This document shows, piece by piece, positions 23,316 to 31,477 of a stretch of 47,100 bases of DNA. The DNA is taken from the NCBI RefSeq assembly GCF_900091595.1, contig NZ_FMCW01000040.1, positions 1-47,100 on the forward strand, given 5' to 3'. Within the stretch, counting starts at the first letter, position 1. Every line of letters starts with the position of its first letter. The position numbers and the translations under genes are program-made. This stretch comes from Micromonospora haikouensis (GTDB lineage: Bacteria; Actinomycetota; Actinomycetes; Mycobacteriales; Micromonosporaceae). The notes beneath the pieces are model-generated. The model saw only the letters and a program-made list of their open reading frames with translations, made no database searches and had not been told where the DNA came from.

Positions 23316-23367
23316 GGAAGGGCCCCCTGTTAACGCTTTCTGTATAGGAAGGGCCCCCTCCTAACAC
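23313..23367. repeat. Palindromic intergenic repeat family A, copy 3
   Basis: Identical to copy 2 over about 55 bases. Its first bases, TAA, are the ygfZ stop codon, so the element directly abuts, and supplies the end of, the reading frame. Confidence 0.85.
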
Positions 23368-23481
23368 CGCAGGCGGCGCGCAGGCGGTGCGTGGCGCGGT
23401 GGCCGGCTGGCGGACGGGCGCGTCCGCTGTGGGAGCGCGCGCCGTCGACCGGGCCCCGGCGGGGCGTCTAGGATCGCCGGC

Positions 23482-24318
23482 ATGACGACAGGGACGTTGA
23501 TCACGGTTGCCCCCACCGGCGCGGAGTCGGCCAAGGCGGAGGTCCCGGCGCTGCCGGTGACCCTCGACGAGCTGCTGCTGACCGCCAAGGAGTGCGAGGC
23601 GCTCGGCGCCGCCGTGATCCACGTCCACATCCGCGACGACGAGGCCCGGCCCACGCTCGACCAGGGGCGACTGCGGGAGACCGTCGCGGCGCTGCGCGAG
23701 GGCACCGACCTGATCGTGCAGCTCTCCACCGGCGGCGCGGTGACCGACCCGGAGGCCGACCGGCTGGCCGTGCTCGACGCCGGGCCGGACATGGCGTCCT
23801 GCACCATGGGCACGCTCAACTTCGGCGACGACGTCTTCCTCAACCGCTGGGAGTTCATTGTCGACCTGCACACCCGCATGCAGGAGCGCGGCATCGTGCC
23901 CGAGTACGAGATCTTCGACCTCGGCCATCTGACCGCCCTGCAGCGGCTCCTCGGCAAGCACGGGCTGCCGCACGGCGGGCACGTGCACGTCGACTTCGTG
24001 ATGGGCGTGCCGGGCGGCATGCCGGGCACCACGGCGACGCTGGCCGCCGCCCACCAGGCGCTGCGCGACCTGCCGGAGGGCACCACGTTCTCGGCCACCG
24101 GCATCGGGCGCAGCACCATCCCGGTGCTGCTGGCCTCCCTGTCGGCGGGCGGGCACCTGCGGGTCGGCATGGAGGACACGGTGACGTACGCGAAGGGCCG
24201 GCCGGTCGAGTCGAACATGCAGCTCGTGGCGCGGGCGGTGGGCTTCGCCCAGCTCGCGCAGCGCCCGCCGCTGACCACCACCGAGGCCCGCGAGCTGCTC
24301 GGCGTCGCGCCCCGCTAG
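23482..24318 (+). CDS. BKACE-family beta-keto acid cleavage enzyme (DUF849)
   Basis: 278 residues of the BKACE (3-keto-5-aminohexanoate cleavage enzyme) family, a TIM barrel that condenses a beta-keto acid with acetyl-CoA to give acetoacetate and a CoA thioester. HVHIRDDE at 47-54 supplies the zinc histidines; GGHVHVDFVMGVPGGMPG and GIGRSTIPV form other parts of the active site. Substrate range varies widely in the family and cannot be set here. TAGGAT (23469-23474) is seven bases before ATG 23482, a leaderless start. It is a stand-alone gene, not in a lysine fermentation cluster. Confidence 0.88.
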   Translation: MTTGTLITVAPTGAESAKAEVPALPVTLDELLLTAKECEALGAAVIHVHIRDDEARPTLDQGRLRETVAALREGTDLIVQLSTGGAVTDPEADRLAVLDAGPDMASCTMGTLNFGDDVFLNRWEFIVDLHTRMQERGIVPEYEIFDLGHLTALQRLLGKHGLPHGGHVHVDFVMGVPGGMPGTTATLAAAHQALRDLPEGTTFSATGIGRSTIPVLLASLSAGGHLRVGMEDTVTYAKGRPVESNMQLVARAVGFAQLAQRPPLTTTEARELLGVAPR

Positions 24319-24439
24319 GTCCCGGTCGGGTGGCGCGCGCCGGTAAGCCCCGTCCGTGCCGTCGCCCCTGTCGCGGCTGGGATGACTGCGCTGGTCACCC
24401 GCGTTTCGCCGCCCGCCGACCCCTCGGTACCGTCCACCC

Positions 24440-25399
24440 GTGAGCAAGACGTACTCCGGTGGCGTGCCGCTGGCCGAGGTGGTCCGTTCCGGGTTCGTGG
24501 AGGGGCTGCACCGCGGCTCGGTGGTGGTGCTCGACGCGGCCGGCGCGACGGTCGCCGCCGCCGGTGACGTGGGGTCACCGGTCTTCCCCCGCTCGGCCAG
24601 CAAGCCGATGCAGGCGGTCGGCATGCTCCGCGCCGGGCTGCCGCTGACCGACCCGGCCGACGTGGCGATCGTGTCGGCCAGTCACGCCGGGGAGGAGTTC
24701 CACGTGGCCCGGGTCGGCGCGCTGCTGGCCGGTGCCGGGCTGGACGAGTCCGACCTGGGCTGCCCGCCCGACCTGCCGATGGGCGAGCTGGCCCGGGAGG
24801 CGGTGCTGCGCGCGGGCGGCGGGCCGACCCGGGGCCGGATGAACTGCTCCGGCAAGCACACCGGCATGCTGCTCACCTGCCTGGCCGCCGGCTGGCCCCG
24901 GGCGGGCTACCGGCAGCCGGAGCACCCGTTGCAGCTCGCGCTGCGAGCAGCCGTCGAGGAGTGCACCGGGGAGCCGGTGGCGGCGGTCGGCGTCGACGGC
25001 TGCGGCGCGCCGGTGCTGGCCGTGTCGCTGACCGGGCTGGCCCGCGCGTACCTGCGGCTGGTCTCCGCCGTGCCGGGCTCGCCGGAGCGGACCGTGGCGG
25101 ACGCCATGCGGGCGCACCCGGAGCTGGTCGGCGGCACCTGGGCCGAGGACAGCCGGCTGATGCGCGGCCTGCCCGGCGCGGTCGCGAAGATCGGCGCGGA
25201 GGGGGTGATCGCCGCCGCGCTGCCCGGCGTCGGCGCGGTCGCCCTGAAGATCGATGACGGGGCGACGCGGGCCCGGATGCCGGTCCTGGTCTCCGCGCTG
25301 CGCCGGCTGGGCGTCCGGGCACCCGTGCTCGACGAGTACGCCGAGCTGCCGCTGCTCGGCGGCGGGATCCCGGTCGGGGCGGTCCGCCCGGTCTGGTGA
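24440..25399 (+). CDS. Type II-like L-asparaginase (Rhizobium AsnA/ReAII family)
   Basis: 319 residues. This asparaginase class is unrelated to the bacterial type I/II enzymes and uses a Ser-Lys arrangement: SASKP at 52-56 and NCSGKHTGM at 135-143 are the hallmark motifs, with GVDGCGAPV further on. It hydrolyses asparagine to aspartate and ammonia in the family. TACCGT (24428-24433) lies six bases before GTG 24440. Convergent with the sigma-factor partner gene; their ends share a palindrome. Confidence 0.88.
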   Translation: MSKTYSGGVPLAEVVRSGFVEGLHRGSVVVLDAAGATVAAAGDVGSPVFPRSASKPMQAVGMLRAGLPLTDPADVAIVSASHAGEEFHVARVGALLAGAGLDESDLGCPPDLPMGELAREAVLRAGGGPTRGRMNCSGKHTGMLLTCLAAGWPRAGYRQPEHPLQLALRAAVEECTGEPVAAVGVDGCGAPVLAVSLTGLARAYLRLVSAVPGSPERTVADAMRAHPELVGGTWAEDSRLMRGLPGAVAKIGAEGVIAAALPGVGAVALKIDDGATRARMPVLVSALRRLGVRAPVLDEYAELPLLGGGIPVGAVRPVW

Positions 25400-25437
25400 C
25401 GCGGCAGGGCCTCGGGGCCGAACCAGCGCGTCACCAG
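25393..25437. terminator. Bidirectional terminator covering the asparaginase stop
   Basis: CTGGTGACGCG (25393-25403, including the asparaginase TGA) pairs perfectly with CGCGTCACCAG (25427-25437); an inner GGCC/GGCC pair (25408-25411 with 25416-25419) could extend the structure. CGTCACCAGGCCC recurs at 25446-25458, over the stop of the opposing gene. Confidence 0.55.
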
Positions 25438-25447
25438 GCCCCGCTCG

Positions 25448-26845
25448 TCACCAGGCCCACACGGTCGGCTCGCCGAACTGGTCGGAGCTGGTGCCGAGGT
25501 TCGGCGTGGCCCCGGTCAGCAGGAGCCGGCCGGCCGCGTCGAAGACCTTCGCCCCGACCACCTGGCGAGGGTCGACGCGCAGCGCGCCGGCCCCGGCAGC
25601 CAGCTGACCGTCGGCGATCGTCCGCCCGCTCTTGTCGAGCAGCTCGACGCGCGTTGCCGTTTCCGGCCCGACGACCAGCACCCCGGCCGTCTCTCCCGGC
25701 ACCGGGACGACGGTCAGGTCGGGGCGGCCGACGGCGGTCCGATAGCCGGTCGGTGCGCTCGCCTCCCGTGGCGGCTGCGGCCCTGCGGCGATCTTCAGCA
25801 ACGCGGCGCAGCCGCCGTCGGTCGAGCAGGAGTTCACCAGCACGGCCTCCGGGGCGGCGGAGACCCAGTCGGGCAGCCGCCCGCCCCAGACCACCTTCGG
25901 AGCCGGTCCGGTGAGCCCCTGGCCTTCGGCCAGCTCGCGCAGGTCGCGCACGGCGACAGCGGCGAGCGCGGCGTCCACCGAGCCGCGCGCGCCGGCGGTG
26001 GAGACCGGTGCCGCCGCCTTCGTCGACAGGACCACCCCCGGCCCGCCACCCGCCGGACCGGAGTAGCGCACCACGCCCTGGCAGGTGAAGCGCCACCGCT
26101 CGGTCACCGGGCCCGCCCCGCCGACTGCGAGGCCGTCGGTGCTCGCCACCTGCCAGCTGCGGGCGATCGAGCCGTCCGGCTGGAGCCGGCCGTCGCCGGA
26201 GGTCTCGACGAGGCACCCGGCCGGGGCGAGCCCGACCGTGACGTCGGCGACGTGCCCGCCGTCCGTCGGTGAGAGTCGGCTGAGGAAGGCGTACGGCTCC
26301 AGGGGCAGCGGCGCGTCCGGGGTGCCGGTCTTGCTCAACAGGTCCGGCACGGACGCCCCGACCTGCGCGATCGCGGAGCGGAGCAACGCGTGCGAGTCGC
26401 CGAGGAAGGCCACCACCACGATCCGGCCGCCCGGTGCGTCGTGGGCCAGCAGCACCTTCACCTCGCCCAGCGCCGGGTCGACCAGCAACCGGGCGCGGGC
26501 CGTCCGGTACTGCCGTTGGATGTCCGCGATCAGCGCCCCGTCACCGGCGAGGTTGCCCCGGGTCGGCGAGTCCAGCAGCTGCCGCACCAGCGGCGTCTCG
26601 ATCCGGCTCGCCGGCTGGTAGGTCCCGGTGGCAGGCGGCGACGATGCCACGCCGGTGACGAGCCGGCCGGCCGCACCGAAGGCCGGCAGCGCCAGCGCCG
26701 CCGCCGTCAGGCCGGCCACGCCCGCCACCGTGATGCGTCGCTGCCGGCGTCGGCGGACCCGGACCAGCAACCGCTGGTACGGGTCGGGGCTGGGCATCAC
26801 CGGCTCGGCGAGCCGGGTCAACGCGTGCCTGATCTCATCGGCCAT
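25448..26845 (-). CDS. Membrane partner of SigE-type sigma factor, possible anti-sigma factor
   Basis: 465 residues from ATG 26845, with a GGAAGAGG ribosome-binding site. A cytoplasmic N terminus of about 38 residues (ADEIRHALTRLAEPVMPSPDPYQRLLVRVRRRR) and one membrane helix (about 39-57) are followed by a large extracytoplasmic domain of unknown fold. The domain has a cysteine pair (NSCSTDGGC) and a VYLD-like C terminus. No ZAS zinc motif is visible. It overlaps the sigma gene by 11 bases. By context it may restrain the sigma factor; sequence alone does not show this. Confidence 0.7.
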   Translation of the reverse strand: MADEIRHALTRLAEPVMPSPDPYQRLLVRVRRRRQRRITVAGVAGLTAAALALPAFGAAGRLVTGVASSPPATGTYQPASRIETPLVRQLLDSPTRGNLAGDGALIADIQRQYRTARARLLVDPALGEVKVLLAHDAPGGRIVVVAFLGDSHALLRSAIAQVGASVPDLLSKTGTPDAPLPLEPYAFLSRLSPTDGGHVADVTVGLAPAGCLVETSGDGRLQPDGSIARSWQVASTDGLAVGGAGPVTERWRFTCQGVVRYSGPAGGGPGVVLSTKAAAPVSTAGARGSVDAALAAVAVRDLRELAEGQGLTGPAPKVVWGGRLPDWVSAAPEAVLVNSCSTDGGCAALLKIAAGPQPPREASAPTGYRTAVGRPDLTVVPVPGETAGVLVVGPETATRVELLDKSGRTIADGQLAAGAGALRVDPRQVVGAKVFDAAGRLLLTGATPNLGTSSDQFGEPTVWAW

Positions 26846-27476
26846 CGTGCACACCTCTTCCTCTCGTCGTGACCGGCGACGCGTCCGACGGTGGCGGGTT
26901 GTCGGACGACGGCGCCGGGATGTCGGACGACGGTGCCGGGGTGTCGGACGACGGCTCCCGGGCAGGTGACGAGGGCGACCCGGCTGGCGAGGCCGGCAGT
27001 ACCGCGCGCAGCCGGGCGAGCCCACGGGACGCCTGGCTCTTCACCGTGCCGACCGAGCAACGGAGCGCCTCGGCGATCTGCGCCTCGGGGAGGTCCTCCC
27101 AGTAGCGCAGCACCAGCACGGCCCGCATGCGGGGCGGGAGGCCGAGCAACGCGGTGAGCACCTCGTCGCGCAGCACGACGTCGTCCGCGACGTCCGGGCC
27201 CCGGCTCTGGCCGGCGTGCAACCGCCAGGCGCCGGTCACCCCGGCCAGGAACTCCCGGGAACCGAACCGGTGCCACAGGCTGACCCGTTCGTTGACCATG
27301 ATCCGGCGAACGTAGGCGACGGGGTTGTCGACGTGCCGCCAGCGGCGCATCACCCGTATCAGCGCGCTCTGCACCAGGTCCTCGGCCGCGTGCCGCGAAC
27401 CGGTCAGCAGGTACGCGGTCCGCAGCAGATCCGCGTACCGGATCTCGACGAACTCGCGGAAGCTGTCCTCCGTCAC
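26835..27476 (-). CDS. SigE-family ECF RNA polymerase sigma factor
   Basis: 213 residues from GTG 27476. Region 2 (DSFREFVEIRYADLLRTAYLLTGSRHAAEDLVQSALIRVMRRW) occupies about 4-47. Region 4 (LPPRMRAVLVLRYWEDLPEAQIAEALRCSVGTVKSQASRGLARLR) lies at about 113-158. The C-terminal tail has three seven-residue repeats of the type SSDxPAP. This is the SigE family of actinobacterial ECF factors, usually paired with a membrane protein encoded just downstream, as here. The tail repeats come from a 21-base tandem repeat at 26901-26963. Confidence 0.9.
   Translation of the reverse strand: MTEDSFREFVEIRYADLLRTAYLLTGSRHAAEDLVQSALIRVMRRWRHVDNPVAYVRRIMVNERVSLWHRFGSREFLAGVTGAWRLHAGQSRGPDVADDVVLRDEVLTALLGLPPRMRAVLVLRYWEDLPEAQIAEALRCSVGTVKSQASRGLARLRAVLPASPAGSPSSPAREPSSDTPAPSSDIPAPSSDNPPPSDASPVTTRGRGVHDGR
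26895..26963. repeat. 21-base tandem repeat in the sigma factor tail
   Basis: GTCGGACGACGG units start at 26901, 26922 and 26943, each 21 bases apart. They encode the heptapeptide repeats of the sigma factor C terminus. Confidence 0.8.
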
Positions 27477-27560
27477 CTGCGATCTCCAGTCCTGCCCGGC
27501 GTCACCGTCGAGAGGAAGACCCGGGGCGGGCAGGAAAGGTTGACCGGGGTCGGGACCGAT

Positions 27561-28358
27561 CTACCGCAGGAAGTCCAGCAGCGCGCCGTTGACGGCGTCC
27601 GGGCGTTCCAGGGGGAGCAGGTGCCCGGCGTCCGGTACGTCCGGCAGCCGCACCGCGCCCGGCACCTCGGCGGCGATCCGGTCGGCGAGCCGGCCGATGT
27701 CCGGCACGTCGGCGGCCCCGGCGGCCACCAGCACCGGTACGCGCAGCTCGCCGAGCCGCTCGATCGCGGGCGGGTCGAGTTCGTCCACCTCGACGGCGCT
27801 CAGCGCCAGCTCGGCCGCGAGGGCCCGGCGGTCCATCTCCTCGGCGAACCGGATCAGCTCCGGGTCGACGTCTTCGGGGCGGCGGCCCGGGCCGACCACC
27901 CAGAACCGCACCTCGCCGGCCGCCGTGGCCGCGAAGTCCTCGGGGTCGGTTTCGCCCACCAGGTCGTCCCAGAGGTCGTTGGCCTCGTCGGACCACTCGC
28001 TGCCGCTGACGGCCGTGCCGAACAGGGCGAGTGCGCCGACCCGATCCGGGTATGCGAGAGCGGTGTCGATCGCCACGGCCCCGCCGAAGGAGCACCCGAC
28101 GAGGGCGGCCCGGGGCAGTTCCAGGGCGTCCAGGAGGCCGACCACGTCGTCGTGGTGGGCGAACGGGTCGGTGGGCAGTTCGGAGTCGCCGTAGCCGCGC
28201 AGGTCGACGGCGATCACGCGGTGCCGGGCGGCCAGGGCTTGCACCTGTCCGCGCCACATGCGCCGGTCGGCGATGCCGGCGTGCAGCATGAGCACGGGCG
28301 TTCCGTCACCCGTGTCGTCGTACGCGAGATTCGCGCCGTTGATCTCGATCTTCGTCAC
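27561..28358 (-). CDS. Alpha/beta hydrolase
   Basis: 265 residues from GTG 28358, chosen because TACCTT (28371-28366, minus strand) lies seven bases upstream and homologs begin near here (VTKIEINGANLAYDDTGDG); the frame is open to 28451. It has the HAGIADRRMW oxyanion loop, the nucleophile elbow GCSFGG and the closing DAGHLLPLE histidine. Likely an esterase or C-C hydrolase of small substrates; substrate unknown. Same strand as the sigma gene, 84 bases after its start, so transcribed separately from its own promoter. Confidence 0.85.
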   Translation of the reverse strand: MTKIEINGANLAYDDTGDGTPVLMLHAGIADRRMWRGQVQALAARHRVIAVDLRGYGDSELPTDPFAHHDDVVGLLDALELPRAALVGCSFGGAVAIDTALAYPDRVGALALFGTAVSGSEWSDEANDLWDDLVGETDPEDFAATAAGEVRFWVVGPGRRPEDVDPELIRFAEEMDRRALAAELALSAVEVDELDPPAIERLGELRVPVLVAAGAADVPDIGRLADRIAAEVPGAVRLPDVPDAGHLLPLERPDAVNGALLDFLR

Positions 28359-28460
28359 CCCGGGGAAGGTACGGACCGGACGCACGACGCGCAACAGATT
28401 CAAGCCGGGCGGCGCTGACCAGGGGCGGCGGGCCGGGTTGATCGACTTCATGTCGGGGAC

Positions 28461-28492
28461 ATGGGGGTATCCCGTCCCGTTGATACCCCCAT
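28461..28492. promoter_or_regulatory. Perfect 11-base inverted repeat in divergent intergenic region
   Basis: ATGGGGGTATC (28461-28471), 10-base loop, GATACCCCCAT (28482-28492). It lies between the divergent alpha/beta hydrolase and XRE genes. An operator is likely, since the arms are perfect and the loop long; no regulator is assigned. Confidence 0.55.
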
Positions 28493-28545
28493 CCGCCCGG
28501 CATCCCGTCCCGCGACGACAGCGTGCCCGGCCCGGCGTGAGACCT

Positions 28546-28563
28546 CGCTAACTCGGGTTAGCG
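28546..28563. promoter_or_regulatory. Palindromic operator at the XRE gene promoter
   Basis: CGCTAAC, TCGG, GTTAGCG: a perfect palindrome of two 7-base arms. A third half-site, GTTAGCG, lies at 28591-28597 and overlaps the -10 (TAGCGT 28593-28598); TTGCAG (28570-28575) is a -35 with 17-base spacing. The XRE product probably binds here to regulate itself (inference). Confidence 0.6.
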
Positions 28564-28604
28564 TTTTGCTTGCAGCAGCTAGCAGGGTCGGTTAGCGTGG
28601 GGTC

Positions 28605-29297
28605 ATGGCCACTCCCAAGGACCTACCTGACGTCGGCGGGTTCATCCGTGACCTGCGGCGCAACGCCAAGATCTCGCTGCGGCAGCTCGCCGAGCAGGCG
28701 GGCGTCAGCAACCCGTACCTCAGCCAGATCGAGCGCGGCCTGCGCAAGCCCAGCGCCGAGGTGCTCCAGCAGCTCGCCAGCGCGCTGCGGGTCTCCACCC
28801 CGGCGATGTACCTGCGGGCCGGCCTGCTCGACGACAAGGAGGGGCAGGGCGTGCTCGCCGCCATCGCGGTCGACCCCGATCTCACGATGGCGCAGAAGCA
28901 GTCCCTGACCCAGATCTACGAGACGTTCCGGCGGGAGAACAGCCGGCTCGCCGAGGCGGAGGCCGCCACCGAGGCGGCCGAGGCCGCCACCGAAGCCGCC
29001 CAGGCGGGCTCGGGTGCCGGCCTGGCCGCCACGGCCGCCGCTCCGTCCGCGCCGGGCACCGCCCCGGAGGCCCCGGGCACCGCCCCGGAGGCCCCGGGCA
29101 CGGCCACGCCGGCCGCGACCGGGCCCACCACGCCGGAGGGCACCCCGACCGAGGCGGTCCTGGAGTCGGTCGCCGTCACCGAGGCCGGCCCGGCACCCGC
29201 CCCGCCCAGCAGCACGCCCGCGAGGAAGGCCGCCGAGAGGGCGACCGCCGTCGAGACCGAGCAGACCGCCGCCGCGGTCGAGGAGGAGAAGTCATGA
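28605..29297 (+). CDS. XRE-family regulator upstream of hbhA-like gene
   Basis: 230 residues. Residues 10-66 are a helix-turn-helix of the XRE type (LRRNAKISLRQLAEQAGVSNPYLSQIERGLRKPS). A helical region to about 110 may mediate oligomerisation. The rest is Ala/Pro/Thr-rich and disordered, with near-exact repeats of APGTAPE (29050-29100). ATG 28605 lies six bases after TAGCGT, a leaderless start. The stop overlaps the next gene by ATGA. Position matches mycobacterial Rv0474, the gene before hbhA. Confidence 0.85.
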   Translation: MATPKDLPDVGGFIRDLRRNAKISLRQLAEQAGVSNPYLSQIERGLRKPSAEVLQQLASALRVSTPAMYLRAGLLDDKEGQGVLAAIAVDPDLTMAQKQSLTQIYETFRRENSRLAEAEAATEAAEAATEAAQAGSGAGLAATAAAPSAPGTAPEAPGTAPEAPGTATPAATGPTTPEGTPTEAVLESVAVTEAGPAPAPPSSTPARKAAERATAVETEQTAAAVEEEKS

Positions 29298-30142
29298 CCC
29301 AGCCGAAGACCCACCGCATCCCGGCCCCGCTCTACGCCGCCGCCGGCGCCGGCGACCTGGCCCTGGAGCAGCTGCGCAAGCTGCCCACGGTGGTCACCGA
29401 CCTGAGTGGCAAGGTCGCCGCCGACCTCGGCGGCAAGGCCGTCGTGACCGGCTTCGAGCTGCGCCAGAAGGCCACCGAGACCCTGCGTACGGCCAACCAG
29501 ACCGCCGCCGAGCTGCGTGGCCGGTCCGTCCCGGCCGAGCTGAACCGGCTGCGCGAGGCCGCCGACGTCAACCGGCTGCGCGAGGTCGCCGACCTGAACC
29601 GGCTGCGCGAGGCCGCCGACGTCAACCGCCTGCGCGAACTGACCGACCTCGACCGGCTGCGCGGGCTGGCCGCCCGCAACGCGGCCGTCGTCGTCGCCGG
29701 CGCGCAGGCCGCCCAGGAGCGGGCCCTCGCCGCGTACGCCGAGCTGGTCGCCCGTGGCGAGCGGGTAGTCGGTGCCGGCGTGCTGGAGGCCGCCGACACG
29801 GTCAACGCCGACATCGCGGCGACCGAGGCCGAGCTGAACCCGGCCCCGGCCGCGCCCGCCGCGCCCGCCCCGGCGGCGAAGGCCGACGTCCCGGCCCCGG
29901 CGGCGAAGGCCGACGTCCCGACCCCGGCCGACGTGGCCGAGGTCGTCGAGGCCAAGCCGGCCGCCGCCCGGACCCCGCGCACCCGCGCGACCAAGGCGAC
30001 CACGGCCAAGGCCACCGCGAAGACCGCTGCCAAGGGCGGCCCCAAGGCCAAGGCCGCCGACAGCCCGGCCCCGGAGGCCGCCGACACCCCGTCGGCCAAG
30101 CTGCCCAAGGCCACCCGGCGGACCCGCCCGGCCGCCGAGTAG
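29294..30142 (+). CDS. HbhA-like coiled-coil, Lys/Ala-rich-tail protein
   Basis: 282 residues. Residues 1-80 resemble heparin-binding hemagglutinin: APLYAAAGAGDLALEQLRKLP and a helical stretch. Residues 83-127 are five nine-residue repeats of the type LNRLREAAD, from a 27-base tandem repeat; the nine-residue period does not match the usual heptad, so this is an unusual rod. The C terminus is rich in Ala, Pro and Lys (AKATAKTAAKGGPKAK), as in HbhA, where it binds glycans or lipids. Next to an XRE regulator and a DUF2516 gene as in mycobacteria. Function in adhesion is not assured in a soil organism; a role in lipid inclusion bodies or envelope is as likely. Confidence 0.8.
   Translation: MTQPKTHRIPAPLYAAAGAGDLALEQLRKLPTVVTDLSGKVAADLGGKAVVTGFELRQKATETLRTANQTAAELRGRSVPAELNRLREAADVNRLREVADLNRLREAADVNRLRELTDLDRLRGLAARNAAVVVAGAQAAQERALAAYAELVARGERVVGAGVLEAADTVNADIAATEAELNPAPAAPAAPAPAAKADVPAPAAKADVPTPADVAEVVEAKPAAARTPRTRATKATTAKATAKTAAKGGPKAKAADSPAPEAADTPSAKLPKATRRTRPAAE
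29540..29674. repeat. 27-base tandem repeat in the HbhA-like gene
   Basis: Five units of 27 bases encoding (L/V)NRLRE(A/V)AD-type nonapeptides. Units two to four differ at few positions, pointing to recent expansion or conversion. Confidence 0.85.
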
Positions 30143-30275
30143 CGCAGCGACCCCGTTCGGCCCCGCCGCCGCCCCGCGGCAGCAGCCGCCCGGCGGCTTG
30201 CCGGAGCGAGACGCCGCACGACCCCGGAGACGTCCTGGCGGACGGATCCGGGGTCGTCGGCATAAGCTTGCCGGC

Positions 30276-30593
30276 ATGGCCATCGCCGCGCCGATCTTCG
30301 CTTTCCAGGTCCAGTATTGGATCACCATGCTGCTGCTGGTGTTCGCCCTCGTCATCGAGGGGGTGGCGCTCGTGCACGCGATCACCCAGCGCGGCGAGGG
30401 CTTCGCCGCGATCGGCACCCTGCCCAAGGGCGGGTGGATCGCCATCCTCGCGGTGTGCCTGGTGCTCACGCTGCTGACCAACAACGTGCTGAACATCTTC
30501 GGCCTGATCGGCATCGCCGCCGCCCTGATCTATCTGCTGGACGTCCGGGTCGGGCTGCGTGACCTGCACGACGGCCGGGGATCCTCCTGGTGA
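30276..30593 (+). CDS. DUF2516 membrane protein
   Basis: 105 residues with three hydrophobic segments (about 10-32, 50-68 and 72-88) and a short cytoplasmic end. The GEGFAAIGTLPKGGWIAIL loop is characteristic of DUF2516. TAAGCT (30263-30268) lies seven bases before ATG 30276, so the gene has its own leaderless promoter as well as lying after hbhA. Ortholog by position of mycobacterial Rv0476; function unknown. It overlaps the next gene by GTGA. Confidence 0.82.
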   Translation: MAIAAPIFAFQVQYWITMLLLVFALVIEGVALVHAITQRGEGFAAIGTLPKGGWIAILAVCLVLTLLTNNVLNIFGLIGIAAALIYLLDVRVGLRDLHDGRGSSW

Positions 30594-31477
30594 GAGGGTT
30601 CCGCTGGCCACCGCCACCGGACGGCGGGCCACGGACCTGGGGCCCCGGCCCAGGCGCCCCGCGTACGGGCCGGCCGGCCCTGCCCGAGCCGGAGACGGAG
30701 CTGGTCGCCACCCCGCACGGGGTGCGCCTCGAACAGCTCGTCACCGGCGTCGGAGACCCGGTCACCGTGTTCGCGCACGGGCTGGGCAACGGCATCGCCA
30801 CCACCCGGCCCTTCGGCAGCGGCGTCGCCGGCCGCAAGGTCTTCTTCCAGTTCCGGGGGCACGGCCGTTCCGAGGCGCCGCCCGGGCAGTGGAGCTATCT
30901 CGACCTCGCCCGGGACCTGCGGGCCGTCGCCGACCTCGGCAACGCCACCCGCGCGTTCGGCGCGAGCCTCGGCGCGGGCGCGCTGTGCCGGCTGCTCGCC
31001 GAGAGCCCGGAGCGCTTCGACCGGCTGGTCTTCTTCCTCCCGGCGGCGCTCGACCGGCCCCGCACCCCGGCCGCCCGGAGCCGGATCACCGACCTGATCG
31101 AGGCGGTGGAGAGCGGCGACGCCTCCGCCGTCGCCGACGTCGTCTCGGCCGAGCTGCCGCCCGCCGTGCGCAACACGCCCGCCGGGTGGGCATACCTTCG
31201 GCAGCGGCTCGACCACCTGCTGCGCGACGGCCTCGCGGCGGGCCTCGCCGACCTGCCCGACCAGGCCCCGCTCGGCGACCGGGCGCAGCTGGCCGCGGTG
31301 GCCGCCCCGGCCCTCGTGCTCGCCTGCGCGGGCGACGACCTGCACCCGGTCGAGGTCGCCGAGCAGCTCGCGGCCGCCCTGCCCCGGGCCACCCTCCACG
31401 TGTACGACCGCCCGGGCGTGCTCTGGTCGGAGCGCGCCGACCTGCGGGAGCGGATCTCGGGGTTCCTCAACGGGTGA
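30590..31477 (+). CDS. Alpha/beta hydrolase
   Basis: 295 residues from GTG 30590. A Pro/Gly-rich stretch (1-45) precedes the hydrolase fold: FAHGLGNGIATTRPF (oxyanion loop), the nucleophile FGASLGAG near residue 125, and GDDLHPVEVAEQL near the acid residue. The usual histidine motif near the end is weak (VLWSERADL), so activity is uncertain. It is translationally coupled to DUF2516, so the two may act together; in Streptomyces and mycobacteria similar genes follow DUF2516. Its stop lies in a palindrome shared with the converging nucleotidyltransferase. Confidence 0.82.
   Translation: MRGFRWPPPPDGGPRTWGPGPGAPRTGRPALPEPETELVATPHGVRLEQLVTGVGDPVTVFAHGLGNGIATTRPFGSGVAGRKVFFQFRGHGRSEAPPGQWSYLDLARDLRAVADLGNATRAFGASLGAGALCRLLAESPERFDRLVFFLPAALDRPRTPAARSRITDLIEAVESGDASAVADVVSAELPPAVRNTPAGWAYLRQRLDHLLRDGLAAGLADLPDQAPLGDRAQLAAVAAPALVLACAGDDLHPVEVAEQLAAALPRATLHVYDRPGVLWSERADLRERISGFLNG

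Noticed and set aside
23482..25399. Lysine or beta-keto acid degradation cluster
   Set aside because: The BKACE and asparaginase genes each have their own leaderless promoter and no pathway partners nearby.
28461..28492. CsoR-type copper operator
   Set aside because: G-tract arms and flanking AT resemble such sites, but the orientation is outward and the spacing too long, and no CsoR or copper gene is near.
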